Shown: positions 33,095 to 43,770, counted from the stretch's first letter. The stretch: 64,000 nt of DNA from Azolla caroliniana (GCA_043228905.1 JBHGNT010000003.1:5270001-5334000), one strand, 5' to 3'. Notes: a model not told the origin generated them from the sequence alone. Program-made: numbers and translations.

Positions 33095-34385
33095 TCCGTC
33101 TCGATAATCACTTCCGTCCCGATCAGGTAGTCTTTGTCGGCCTTTACTGCCGAAACGATACCCCAGAGTTCGCGTTTAACCTAGGCGTACCCTTGCTGTC
33201 GCTCATTGAGGACCTTCGTGCCGAATCGGATCGGGAACTGAATGTCGTCCTTGTCTTCTTCGTTGACGACCCATCCTATCCCGGTCGGGCTCGTATCCAC
33301 CGTTATGTATACCGGGGTACCCTTCTCGTAGACAGCCTTCCGGAGCGCCGGTGCTGCCGCAAGAGCTTCCTTCAGCTTCTGGACCGACTCCGTGTGCTCG
33401 TCTCGCCACTCGAATTTTCGCCCTTTCTTCAGCAACCCGTATAGCGGCTCCGCAACGTGGGCGTAATGCGGGATCCATATGTGGTAGAATGCGCATGCCC
33501 CCAGGAACCTCTGAACTTCCGTAATCGAGCTACAGTCGGCCTTCATCGCGGAGATGGCTTCTACCTTTGCCCAAGACGGCTTCCGGCCATACGGTCCACA
33601 CAGGTGTCCGACCACCAGGATTTCTGATTGCCCGAAGGCCGATTTCTCCCCGGAGAAGGTGAGCTTCGCATCCTCTAGCCTTTGTAGCACCTTCTCGCAG
33701 TCGTCGATGTGTGTTGCCACGAATCGCCGGCATCCGTCCGGCCCGACTGTCTCGTCCTTCTCTTCCACCGGGCACCCCTTTATCGGATGTCGTCCAAAAA
33801 TGGCATGGTGATGTCCAGGATGCAATCCCTCAGTACCTTGTTCATTGCATTCACCATGTGGGCCACCGAGTTGGTCCCTCCTTGTGGCAGGGTACACATT
33901 CGCACTAGGCCGAGGGGAGTTCGCATCGTCGTAATGTCTCTACTCTCCACAGCTAGCTGGAACTGGTCGTACCCCGAGTACAGATCACCGACCGAGTAAA
34001 TCGACCTTCCGGCGAAGGCCTCCGCGAACTCGTCTATGGTCGGTCCGATTCCTGCGTTCCGAATGGTCACTCTGTTGACCGGCTGCAGGTCCTGAATGAA
34101 GCGCAATGTTCCGTTTTTCTTTGGTACGGTAAACCATCGATTCGAGTATGGGGCACTTGACGGTTCGAGAATGCCCATATCGACTTTCTGCCTCAATAGC
34201 TCCATCAACTTCGGGATGTGAGCTCTCGGTACTAGAATCGGCTTGAGATTCCACGGTACATGCGGTATTGTGAATATCACCGTCGGCTCCACGATTGTCG
34301 GGTCTACGCACCCAATCTCTTCCAGTGAGAATGCGAAGGCTTTCCCGTGCCTTCCGAGCATCCTCCGAAACCGGTCTTCCTCCAC
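33095..34385 (-). pseudogene. Gypsy-F reverse transcriptase and RNase H
   Basis: The RT is read from 34385: VDMGILEPSSAPYSNRWFTV, GTLRFIQDLQPVN, DLYSGYDQFQLAVES and CTLPQGGTNSV. The catalytic box is PFLDDI (about 33790-33810) in place of the usual Y-x-DD. A one-base loss right after that box shifts the frame; RT thumb and RNase H continue at 33897-33181 (LGACAFYHIWIPHYAHVAEP, VYITVDTSPTGIGWVV). A TAG at 33183-33181 precedes VKRELWGIV, and the last part (IIETDCLPIL) runs to about 33095. Confidence 0.8.
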
Positions 34386-34389
34386 CGGT

Positions 34390-35297
34390 AGTAGGAACCC
34401 GCCCCCATCGATTTTGAGCTCCCGGAGCGTCCCGTCGGTGAAGGTGTGTCCTATGCAGGCCGGATCTCGTAAACTGGGGTGCCGCGACTGGCCTTACCTT
34501 CCGATCCACAGTCTTGTACTTCGTGCTAACTCGGGCCGTCCGATCCGACCCGAGCCCCCGACTGAAGTTCGCGATGACTTCGTACATCTCTTCGGAACAT
34601 ACCGGTATCGTCCGGTCTTTGTTAAGGTCTTCTCCGGCTACCTTCCTCTGCATCCCCAAGGTGTCATCAAAGGAGACCGCCTCCACGGCCCCGCTGATTT
34701 CCTCGTCCGAACCGAGAACTCCGCACGCTCGAAGTCGCTCCTCCGCCCTTGCCCTTTCTCGGCCAACGATGCCGACTATCATACACCCTCCGTTGTTGGA
34801 GGGTTTCTTCGGTTTTGGTTCTATCGTACAGCTGTGGGGTCTTTCCTAAGTGTCCGGGCTGTCTCGGCCCCACGCCTCGGCAGCCCTCTCTAAAAATCCT
34901 CCCGGTTCTCGCCACCGAGGGATTCGCGGTTTCGCTCGTGATTCGGTCGCACCGTCAGAAATTGGACCGAATGGCGCCCGTCCTGGCTTTTGACCCTCGC
35001 GTAGGCCGAACCGTTGTGTAGCACCTTGGTCTCCATCCGCGCCGCCATCATGTATGGTTCCCCTAATATGACCAGGTGCGAGGACGTCTCCTGTACGAAG
35101 AAGTGCTGGTCAATCTCGACGTCGCCAATCTTGACTCGCACGTTCGGGCAGGCCCTGTGCAGTTCCTCGGTGGCGCGTGTCGCCGCCCGTATCTTCCACC
35201 CGTGCTTGGTGTTGATCGGCCACTTTCCCTTCTTATAGAAGTCCATGGACATCAGGTTTATTTCCGAACCGTGGTCCACCAATGCCACCACCGGTTC
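34390..35297 (-). pseudogene. Gypsy-F protease and linker
   Basis: It follows the gag stop in the same frame. The protease active site reads VALVDHGSEINLM, a DHG triad in place of D[ST]G, and a flap-like HLVILGEPYM segment follows. A stop lies at 34890. From 34782 another frame is open with a linker (IVGRERARAEERLRACG, then TIPVCSEEMYEVIANF) that leads into RT. Confidence 0.65.
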
Positions 35298-36986
35298 CTA
35301 AACATCTCCGATCTTTACCGGGGTCTCCGTGGTCGCTCGGGCCCAGTGTGGCTGTGAATAGTGGCTCTCCGCCCACTCGTCTTCTAGCGCCATGTCGTCG
35401 ATGTGCGTCGTCCGCACCTCCACCGTCTCCGTCGACAACCTCTTCCGTTTCACCAGGTCCACAATGGAGTCGTGGAACTCCTTCTTGGCGATCCCTAGCA
35501 CCTCTAGAACCTTCTGTAGGTCCCTAGTCCTTTCTATTTCCGTCCCCAGTCGGTATCCACCCTTCCTGGGGTTATCTTGCGAGCTAGACCCGCCGACATC
35601 GTTCCGTCGTTGCCCGAATCGGGTCTCGTACCGTTGAGAGGGCCCGGCCGCTCCGGCTTTCCCCACTCGTTTGTCTTCTACCAGAGCCTCGTAGTTCCGG
35701 CAGGCGGCTTCTACGAAGCCCGTCTTCTCCTCGACCGGATCGCTCCACCCGGTTATTTCCCGGACCAGTCTCTCAGCGCGGTCCATTTCATCTTTCCTTA
35801 GCCGTGCGCCGGCGAGACTTTCCAGCATTGCCGACCAGAATCCGTCTTTGCCCTCCTTTCGGGCCTCGCTGCCCCCGACCCGAATTCCGGCCGACGCCGA
35901 GTAGTGGATGGCCTCCACGTGTCGGGCCGCTGCCTCTTCCATCAGTCTCTTCATACCTCCTCGCCCGTCGTTTCGGTTTAGGGCCCTTGTGGTGTCGCCG
36001 GCGTGCACCCGGCCTTCCCACAGGTATACCACCCGGTTCCTCAACGCTTCTGCGAAATCGCCGCAGTCCTTTCGGATGTGGCCGACCTCGTCGCACCACA
36101 TGCACTTGTTCCCCGCTACCGGCCGTCGGTCACGAGCCAGTTCGCCGCCTTCCCTTCGAGTTTGGGCGATCTGGAGATCCTTTATCGCCCGCGTCAACTC
36201 CTCCAGCGCTGCTCCTCCGGACGAGCCACTGACCATGCCGGTCGAAGCCGGACCAGTTTCTAGCCAGTCCCGGGTTTCTTCCCTTCGCCCTTGCGGTGCC
36301 GGTTCAAGCCTCCTTGCTGTGACAGACCCCGCACCAGCCGCCCCGTTGTCAGCCCATTCTCGCCGTTTGTCGAAACGGCCACAGACTCTCTTAACCGCAG
36401 CCCAGTCGGTCGTCAGCCCGTCTTCGGTTTCCAGCAAGGAGCCGACTTGATCCCGGTCCCGCTCGTCCACCGACTTGACGAACAGTAGGACCCGGCTCGT
36501 ATCCAGAACAGTTCGGTCAAGCGTCGAAAGGCGCGCAAAGCGTTCTTCGAACTCCCGGAGGAGTGCCGACACGTTTCTTCCCTTGTCGGGGAACTCCACC
36601 CATTCCATGAAGTCTCGTTTCGAAAGCCGGAGCGCGTCGTCCAACCCGTATTTTTCCAGGAGTCGGCCTTCGAACTCCTCCCAGGTACGGCTCTCCGCCC
36701 GCACCTCGAGCACCTCCGCATGGATGCTCGGCATCGCCACTCGAGGAAACCCGGCAAGATGCCTCTCTTCCGGAATGTCCCGCATCAGCATTTCTGCCCC
36801 GTAGGACGCCAAATACCTTGTGGCATCCTTTCCGCTGAACCGGCCGATAGTACCGACGACCGCATCAATGGCTCTATTGAGGGCGCCGGACCCCTCGCGT
36901 GCGCTCAATATCCGATCCACGGCCGAAGCCATGGCCTCCGCAATATCCGACCCTTTCATCTTCTGCTCTTCTGCCGCCCCTTTCAC
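35298..36986 (-). CDS. Gypsy-F gag
   Basis: Open for 562 residues, starting ATG at 36986. The N-terminal half is a helical capsid-like region (YLASYGAEMLMRDIPEE, then RLLEKYGLDDALRLSKRDFM and LLREFEERFARLSTLDR). A zinc knuckle CMWCDEVGHIRKDC (CX2CX4HX4C) lies at about residues 298-311. The C-terminal region is charged and ends KIGDV then TAG, with the protease in the same frame directly after. Gag forms the particle. This is the only fully open frame of Gypsy-F. Confidence 0.8.
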   Translation of the reverse strand: MKGAAEEQKMKGSDIAEAMASAVDRILSAREGSGALNRAIDAVVGTIGRFSGKDATRYLASYGAEMLMRDIPEERHLAGFPRVAMPSIHAEVLEVRAESRTWEEFEGRLLEKYGLDDALRLSKRDFMEWVEFPDKGRNVSALLREFEERFARLSTLDRTVLDTSRVLLFVKSVDERDRDQVGSLLETEDGLTTDWAAVKRVCGRFDKRREWADNGAAGAGSVTARRLEPAPQGRREETRDWLETGPASTGMVSGSSGGAALEELTRAIKDLQIAQTRREGGELARDRRPVAGNKCMWCDEVGHIRKDCGDFAEALRNRVVYLWEGRVHAGDTTRALNRNDGRGGMKRLMEEAAARHVEAIHYSASAGIRVGGSEARKEGKDGFWSAMLESLAGARLRKDEMDRAERLVREITGWSDPVEEKTGFVEAACRNYEALVEDKRVGKAGAAGPSQRYETRFGQRRNDVGGSSSQDNPRKGGYRLGTEIERTRDLQKVLEVLGIAKKEFHDSIVDLVKRKRLSTETVEVRTTHIDDMALEDEWAESHYSQPHWARATTETPVKIGDV

Positions 36987-37002
36987 GTCGGGTTCACCAA
37001 GA

Positions 37003-37636
37003 TGTCGAGGTATTCCTCGCGGATGCGTGGAATGAGGCGGGACCTCGGGGGTCCTGTACCGAAGAGCAAGAGAGAAAGGAGAAGAGACCCACTACGTGCG
37101 AGCGTAGATTCACAGGGACACGGCCCTTCGACACAAAGACGCGAGTGGGACAACGACACAGAGAGACACGAATGTATGTATGTATTAACAAAGACAAACA
37201 ACAAGAACACGAAGTCGGTTATAACCGACCAGGCCGACGAACAGATGCCGATGCCTGTTCGTAAACGCACAAAAAGAAAGGAGTAGGTTGGAGGTGCTGC
37301 CGGAAGCACTCAGGCAGTCCTCAGTGCAGCGCGAGCCTCCCGAAACCTGCACAGAAGAAGCTATGGAGTTTGGAAGAGAAAGAAGCCTTCGGCCCACAAT
37401 CCGACAGCACTTCGTCCTCTCTTACTTCGGGATCCCTTCCCCCTTCTTGTCTCCCTCCTTTTATAGGTAAGGAAGGAGCCGTTTCCTATTAACTTCCTAC
37501 CTACCGAATCTACCTACCTAGGATCTTCTATGTCCCTAATTCTCTCTTATGTACAACGTAAGGCATACGTGCATGAAGAGCCGACTCCTATGCTCCGGCG
37601 CACCGACTCCGCTCGTGGACGGTTTTCTTCACGACA
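37003..37636 (-). repeat. Gypsy-F 5' LTR
   Basis: 634 bp, near identical by eye to 30784-31398 apart from a 19-bp indel and scattered changes. The bases after it on the minus strand (TCTTGGTGAACCCGACG) should hold the primer site; TGGTGAACCCGACG begins with the required TGG, but I cannot name the tRNA. Confidence 0.9.
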
Positions 37637-37941
37637 ACGGTATACGCAGGAGAGACAGAGAGAGAAACACAAAAAACTATATTCAACAATAATACTCAAT
37701 CTGTACATAAGACGTGCTTTAGTGAACACTTTTATACAAGTCCTAGAAGGACTGACCGAAGTACTAACAGTACTTCAATGCTCATTAAGAGCTCCTACAC
37801 TAACTCCCAAATATATTCCTCATGGAATATCTTTCCTAACGGCCTCACGGTTTACGCACTCGGCCTAACCGATCGGTCCCAACCGATCCGGTCCTCGGCT
37901 TCTTCAGCCGATCCAGCCGATGTTGAGCTTGTCTCTCAACA
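37637..37941 (-). repeat. Copia-C 3' LTR, proximal piece
   Basis: Continues the LTR from 30783 and ends CTCTCAACA. The polypurine tract CTTGAGGGGGAG (minus strand, 37953-37942) abuts it. Confidence 0.9.
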
Positions 37942-38295
37942 CTCCCCCTCAAGCTCAACTCGAGGCTCTTCGGGATCCTCGGACTCACAGCTCTGGTTCC
38001 TCCTGCCTTCACGCCTTGCTCGTGCTCCTCGACCTATTCGACTCCGCGCGCTTCGACCCTTCCGATCGGCTTGTCTGCTCATGTGGCCCTTATCAGCTCT
38101 TCTAATGTTGCGGTGTTGACACTTCTTCTGCTGCCATTTCTTCCACTTGGGCCTCGGCTGATTCAGCGTCTCTTAATCAAACATCCGAACCAATTCGGCT
38201 ACCTCCGATCGGTTTTCGCTCTCGTCGGAGTTGGCTGTCTCCAACTCGTCTTCAGTCTTCTTGCCCTCGATGGCGTCATCTCCCCCATGCGTGGT
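37942..38295 (-). other. Copia-C/E1 boundary region, origin unclear
   Basis: About 355 bases lie between the end of chromovirus E1 coding and the Copia-C polypurine tract. No E1 LTR is present. On the minus strand 38287-38170 has a short acidic reading (DDAIEGKKTEDELETANSDE) with a GGGGGAGATGA tract in front. The distal part may be the Copia-C 3' region. The junction at 38290-38302 carries GGTTTAGGGTTTG. Confidence 0.4.
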
Positions 38296-41200
38296 TTAGG
38301 GTTTGTCCGGATACTTTCGGTGGAAATCAGCAAGAAGATCTTGTGCATTGGCAACATTCTCGACGGGTTCCCAAGTACGTTCGCTCGGACTATAACCGAG
38401 CCAATCGACCAAGTAATAAAGTTTGTTGCGAACAAGTTTGGAATCGAGGATGGCAGCAACTTCATACTCCGGGCCGACGTCCAACTCCAGCGGGGGCGGC
38501 GGTGGTGTCACACGATCGGGAATGGTGTTTGCTTTATAAGGTTCAAGAAGAGAACAATGGAAAACCGGATGTATCTGAAGCTGCGGAGGGAGATCCAGGC
38601 AGAAGGTGACATCATTAATCTTCCCCGTAATACGGAAAGGACCGAGTCGTCGATAATCCAACTTGTCGCACGGTCGAGTAGTCTTGATGTGACGACGTAA
38701 GAGCCATACTCGATCTCCGATGGCAAAAGAGGAGGGAATCCGATGACGATCCGCATAAGTGTTCTGTGTGTGTTGAGCATGACGAAGGTGAGTAGAGAGA
38801 TCCATCTGGATCTTGCGTAGCCTCTCCAAATGGTCCTCGGCACGAGGGTTGGTAGGTAGCTCCGGAGTGTCGATCACCGACCAGTGAGGATGGAAACCGG
38901 TATAAGCGAGAAATGGGGAGACCCGAGTCGAGGAGTGAATAGCATTATTATACGCAAACTCCGCAAAGTGGAGAATCTCGGCCCAATCGTCCGGTTGATA
39001 ACTCAGGAAACACCGGAGATATTTGCTCCAACGTTTGGTTTGTTCGTTCCGCCTGTCCGTCAGTTTGAGGATGGTAGCCGGAGGAGAGGTTGCAGGAGAC
39101 CTTGAGCATCCTGAAGAGATGCTGCCAAATTTGGAGACAAATTGCGGGCCTCGGTCACTGATAATACTGTCTGGTAGGCCATGATGCCGAAACCCCTTCG
39201 AGACCGGTAGATCTGTGATAAAATCAAGACAAATAGACTGCCATGGCTTACTTGGAATTGGTAAAGGTTCCAACAAGCCATATGGATGGTGTCGTAGCAT
39301 CTTTGCTCGGCAGCAAGCATCACAGGTCCGAACGTAGTCGTCGACAAAACGGCGCATGTGGGGCCACCAAAAAGATCGCTGCACTAACTCCAACGTCTTG
39401 GTACTACCGAAATGTCCCGCCGTATGGGTGTCGTGACAATGTTGGACGATTTGAAGGCGACAGGAGCAATCGGGGACATATACGCGCTTTTTAAAGAATA
39501 ACAAACCATGATGATATTCGAATTGTCGGTAGTCAATACCTGGTTGTTGAGATTGAGAACAGAATGCCTGAGAAGTATCAATGTGCGCCAGGATGTCTTG
39601 AGCAAAACTATTCGTCTTCAAGGTGGCACGTATGTCATCGGTAATCCGTGAATCCATCGGGGTGTGAAAAATCCGCGTCGTGTGCAATCGTGTTGGTCCC
39701 CAGATTACTTGCTTTTGATTATCAAATGTTGCGTCACCAGGACGAGGTGCAAGATATGAACACCGTGATAGTGCATCTGCTTTTCCTTGCTGCTTCCCCG
39801 GTCGATATGTGATTTCGAAGTGGAAACGCGTGAGGAATTGCGGCCACCGAGCTTGCCCTCGATTTAGTACGCGAGCGTTCTGAAAATAAGCAAGATTTTT
39901 ATGATCGCTAAAGACAATGACCTGATGTGGAGAGCCCTCTAAGAAATGCCGCCATTGTACAAATGAATCCACCATGGCTAATAACTCCTTGTCATGTATT
40001 TCATAGTTGATTTCTGCGACATTAAATTTGCGCGAATGGAAAGCCACCGGATGCAACTCTTCTTTATCGCCTTGTCGAGAAAGGATGCTACCGAGGACGA
40101 AATCTGATGCGTCGGCCTCCATGATGAATGGTTTGCTTGTATCCACATGAGCTAGAATCGGTGCTGATGTAAAGGCTTTCTTAAGATGCCGAAAAGCCAT
40201 ATCTGCTTCGATGGAGCAAAGAAATGCTTGGCCCTTCTTCATAAGTTGTGTGAGAGGTAAAATAATCTTCGAGTAATCCTGTATAAACTTACGGTAGAAG
40301 TTAGCAAAGCCTAGAAAACATTGTACATCTCGTAACGACCGTGGAATTTGCCACTCTAGTACAGTTTGGATTTTAGCTGGATCCATAGCGATGCCCTTTG
40401 AGGAGATGACGTAGCCTAGAAATTCCACTTGCTTGCAGTCAAAGCTACATTTCTCTAGCTTGGCATAAAGACCATTCTCGCGGAGTCGCTTTAGTACTAA
40501 TAGTACATGAGAATCGTGCTCTTCCTTGGTCTTCGAATAAATCAACAGATCATCCAGATAAATGATCAAACAGATATCCAAGAGGTCTCTGAATATATCA
40601 TTTGCCATGTGTTGGAAGACTGCGGGTGCATTGGTTAGGCCAAACGGCATAACAGTATACTCGAAATGCCCATACCGCGTGCGAAAAGCGGTCTTCCACT
40701 CATCTCCCGGTCGGATCCGCACGAGATTATACGCTCCTCGTAGGTCGATTTTAGTAAAAAACTTGGCACCATTAACTCGCTCTAAAAGACTTGATATAAG
40801 AGGAAGTGCATACCTATTCCGGATGGTGACTTTATTCAATCCGCGGTAATCAACGACAAGACGAAGTGAGCCATCTTTCTTCTTGACAAAGAAGATGGGT
40901 GCACCGGCCGGAGATTTCGAATGACGGATGAACCCGCTTGCCAAGTTCTCCTCTATGTAGGCTCGAAGGACTTCTAACTCGGTGGGTGACAAGTTGTAAA
41001 TTGGTCCCCATGGTGGCTCCGTTCCTGGTTGTAAATCGATGGGACAGTCATAGGGACGGTGATGAGGAAGGGTACCGGCTTTTACCTTGTCAAATACATC
41101 GGCATAAGGATGATATTTTGCCGGAAGTTGTATTGAGCAGTCCTTAATAGTGCTAGAAGGATGTACTGATATGGCAAATAGGAACATTGCCTCCTTGGGT

Positions 41201-41715
41201 CCTTCTTCGCGTAGTTGATGGAGTGAAATGGTCGAAACTCGGTCAGCTGATTCTTGGGGTGGTCGATATCGGACTTCTCTTGTTCTCCAATCTATGGCTG
41301 GATTATGTAATTCAAGCCAAGGTAATCCTAGGACAATGGGATGCTCTGGACTACTAATTATATTAAATGATATTATACACACAAAACTACCTAGGACAAC
41401 TTGAATGGGTTCTGATTCTTCTACAATATTCCCGGAAGCAATGGGACGACCATCAATGACCACTACAGATGCGGGACAAGGAAGTTTTCTTAAGGATATC
41501 TGAGAAGCTTGGGCAAAATTTCGATCCATGAAACAAGAATTAGCTCCGGAATCTAAAAGTGCTAGGACGGGTACTGGGGGAGTACTTTTAGTACTAACAA
41601 TGACTTGGGCTAGGAACAAATTGCTAACTTGCTTGGAAGGAATGGAACCACTAATGGGCTGTACAGATCTAGGGCTGCTGTCCAACCAAATGGCTCCTAT
41701 TTTGGCTGGACTCAA
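38296..41715 (-). pseudogene. Chromovirus E1 pol (protease, RT, RNase H, integrase, chromodomain)
   Basis: Open for about 1139 residues in the -1 frame relative to gag. Protease: LALLDSGANSCFMD. RT: YRGLNKVTIRNRYALPLI, IDLRGAYNLVRI, MPFGLTNAPAVFQ and the catalytic IIYLDDLLIYS. RNase H: PFIMEADASDFVLGSILS. Integrase: zinc region HDTHTAGHFGSTKT...CDACCRAK, then DFITDLPVSKG, then [11 protein letters not shown]. Compared with E2 an in-frame 111-bp deletion lies between these two motifs (plus coordinate about 39195). A 1-bp loss near 39128 and a 1-bp gain near 39020 put the region with the third catalytic residue out of frame. The C-terminal chromodomain (YYLVDWLGYSPSERTWEP) is intact. Integrase should be dead. 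Confidence 0.9.
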
Positions 41716-42869
41716 TCGTTTAACTCTTCATCTAATTGACTAAGGATTTCAAATTTATTTGAGATACTTGGGCTATTAGTACTATGAATACTATCTGACA
41801 CTCTATTAGTACTATTAATACTATCAGACACTCCGAAGGGAAGAATTGACTCGGGTTTAGTACAGGCGACGATTTGATTTACCTGTCTTCTTGGCCTATG
41901 GGGACAATTGATGGCGATATGTCCTGGTCCACCGCAATAAAGACATAATCGATTGGCACATCGTCGTTGCTTTTCTTCTCCCCATAACGGGCCGCGTCGA
42001 CGCATGGTATCGATCTCCATCGGTGTCGAAGTATTTGCTTGAGGTATGTCTCGTGCAAACGGTTTAGCCGCGACTGCGGCGTAAGTGGGCTCTGGCCTAG
42101 AGCGTGGTATCTGTAATTGACGTTCTGAACGCCGTTCAAAAAGGCGGTTGTCACATCGAACTGCTCGACTGATTGCCTCCGTAAGAGACTTTGGTTCTTC
42201 GGGGAAAGTTAGAAGTAGATCTTTGACATCGTTTCGCAAGCCATAGCGAAACTGCTCCATTAGTGCTTGATCATCCCAGGGTATATCTGAAGCAAGTAGG
42301 CGGAAATCCGCCGCGTAGGCAGAGGCTGGACGATCGCCTTGACGCAATCGCCGGATCTTGTTGATCGCCGTCCTGATGCTGTCGGTGTCTCCAAAGCAGT
42401 CTTTAAACTCAACAATAAAATCTTCAAAGTTATTAAGTAAGGGGGATTGTTTTTCTAGAAGCGGAGCAAACCATGCCAAGGCTGAGCCGCTAAGTAGCGT
42501 GCCTATTAGGCCGACTCGAGATGCATCAGTGGGATATCGGGAAGGATGCATCTGGATGACTAAGCGTACCTGATTAAGGAATCCCCGGAATTGCGAATGC
42601 GTTCCATCAAATTTCACAGGAAGTCCAATCTTGGGCTCTTTATGAAATCCTTGGGGACTGGATCCTTGTTGTTGCAACGCTGCTTCGAGTTGTTGTACCC
42701 GTAACGCTAACTCCCCATGTTGTTGTTGCGTTTGTTGTTTTTCTAGAGCGATTTGTTGCAGATCCCCTATCAGCCGTTGGTTTTCTTGTTCCAGGGCAAC
42801 AAACTTTTCTTTTAGGCATTGTAGCTCGGAGAAAACGGATTGGTATTCTTGGGCGCTAACAGTAGCCAT
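41712..42869 (-). CDS. Chromovirus E1 gag
   Basis: 385 residues. An N-terminal coiled coil (LKEKFVALEQENQRLIGDLQ and Gln-rich heptads to about residue 70) leads into a capsid domain (QFRGFLNQVRLVIQMHPSRY, SGSALAWFAPLLEKQSPLLN, then LRQGDRPASAYAADFRLLAS). A zinc knuckle (CLYCGGPGHIAINC) lies at about residues 315-328. The capsid is of the Sushi/PEG10-like type known from fungal and vertebrate chromoviruses. It ends LNDstop, overlapping the pol frame at a slippery GTTAAAC. Confidence 0.9.
   Translation of the reverse strand: MATVSAQEYQSVFSELQCLKEKFVALEQENQRLIGDLQQIALEKQQTQQQHGELALRVQQLEAALQQQGSSPQGFHKEPKIGLPVKFDGTHSQFRGFLNQVRLVIQMHPSRYPTDASRVGLIGTLLSGSALAWFAPLLEKQSPLLNNFEDFIVEFKDCFGDTDSIRTAINKIRRLRQGDRPASAYAADFRLLASDIPWDDQALMEQFRYGLRNDVKDLLLTFPEEPKSLTEAISRAVRCDNRLFERRSERQLQIPRSRPEPTYAAVAAKPFARDIPQANTSTPMEIDTMRRRGPLWGEEKQRRCANRLCLYCGGPGHIAINCPHRPRRQVNQIVACTKPESILPFGVSDSINSTNRVSDSIHSTNSPSISNKFEILSQLDEELND
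41718..41724 (-). promoter_or_regulatory. Candidate -1 frameshift site of E1
   Basis: The coding-strand heptamer is G TTA AAC, in gag phase one codon before the gag stop (GAT TGA). A -1 slip enters the pol frame without meeting a stop. Identical at the same place in E2 (61470-61476). Confidence 0.5.
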
Positions 42870-42938
42870 AGTATAGGGAAAAGGGTAGGAGGATGAGGGA
42901 GAGTGACAAGTAGGCTAGAGGAGAAAATTGGTTCAAAC

Positions 42939-43378
42939 TGTCAGGAATAGTACTAAAACAGAGATGGAATTAGTACTAAGAACAGCAGTACTATTAGTAC
43001 TAAGAGGACGGGACTGCGTAAGATTCCCGAGAGAGGAAGTTAGAAGAGGAGAGAGAGAGAGATAGCGAGAATGAGAGAGAGAGAGAGATGATGACAGCAG
43101 CTAATATATTATGTGAAAAGATAAGTACAAGCGGCTAAGAGGCTTAAGACTGGCGTTGAACCAATTTGGTTCAAAACAATGCCTTGTGCCTCCTTTTATT
43201 GTGTTTTTAGGAATAATCCTGAAGCTTCTAGAATGTTCCAGAGAGATCTGGAATATACATCAATTTTCTATGATAAAGTATAAATGAAAATAATATCCTA
43301 CAAAATACAATTCATAATCTAATGGTAAGAGCTCGACCCATGTAGCATAAAGTCATGGGTTCGAGTCTTGCCATGACA
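42939..43378 (-). repeat. Chromovirus E1 5' LTR
   Basis: 440 bp, plus-strand TGTCAGGAATAG to GCCATGACA. Contains AGTACTAATAGTACTATT-like words, GA microsatellites and a tRNA-like end (43309-43376). The matching 3' LTR is absent. It is inserted in Copia-C RNase H. Confidence 0.9.
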
Positions 43379-43383
43379 CCTGA

Positions 43384-43770
43384 GAATTGCCACAACTTGT
43401 CCAGACCAAGAGGCTTTGTGAAGATGTCGGCAGTCTGCCGATCCGTCGGCATGTACTGAAGTTCGACTTCACCGGAAAGGACACGCTCATGGACAAAATG
43501 GTAGTGCACTTCAATGTGCTTGGTCCGTGCGTGGAAAACGGGGTTCTTTGCGAGCTGGATGTTGTTGAGGTTGTCGCAGTAGATCGTCGTTGGATCTGAC
43601 ACCTCCACCTTCAGGTCCTTAAGTAGCCGCTTCAACCATATGGCTTCGCATGTCGCGACAGCCGCTCCTCGGTACTCAGCTTCGGTGCTCAACAGTGCAA
43701 CTGTCGGCTACTTCTTACTGCTCCACGCGATTGCGGCACTCCCGAGGGAAAACGCGTATCCGGACGTGGA
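43384..43770 (-). pseudogene. Copia-C RNase H
   Basis: It is read from the stop at 43771 onward: TAG/TGA breaks, then LSTEAEYRGAAVATCEAIWL, then YCDNLNNIQLAKNPVFHART and HIEVHYHFVHERVLSGE, then DIFTKPLGLDKLWQF. It is cut off at 43384 by the E1 LTR. Typical Copia RNase H. Confidence 0.85.

Larger units (their letters stand above)
30784..37636 (-). mobile_element. Gypsy-F, GC-rich Ty3/Gypsy element inserted in the Copia-C LTR
   Basis: The LTRs are 30784-31398 and 37003-37636; the target duplication is ACGG (30780-30783 and 37637-37640). The empty site is visible in the other Copia-C LTR (ACACGGTATACGC near 53265). Gag, protease, RT, RNase H and integrase run on the minus strand, without a chromodomain. 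The coding sequence is much richer in G and C than any neighbour. Several frame breaks make it non-autonomous. Confidence 0.9.

Noticed and set aside
35298-37286. Long plus-strand open frames antisense to Gypsy-F gag and LTR (for example 35908-36450, 36720-37286)
   Set aside because: High G and C content leaves few stops in all frames; they have no family motifs, while the minus strand has a zinc knuckle and capsid.
43312-43384. Copia-C RNase H tail reading GVMARLEPMTLCYMG as part of the protein
   Set aside because: The reading has run into the E1 LTR end, the antisense of the tRNA-like sequence.
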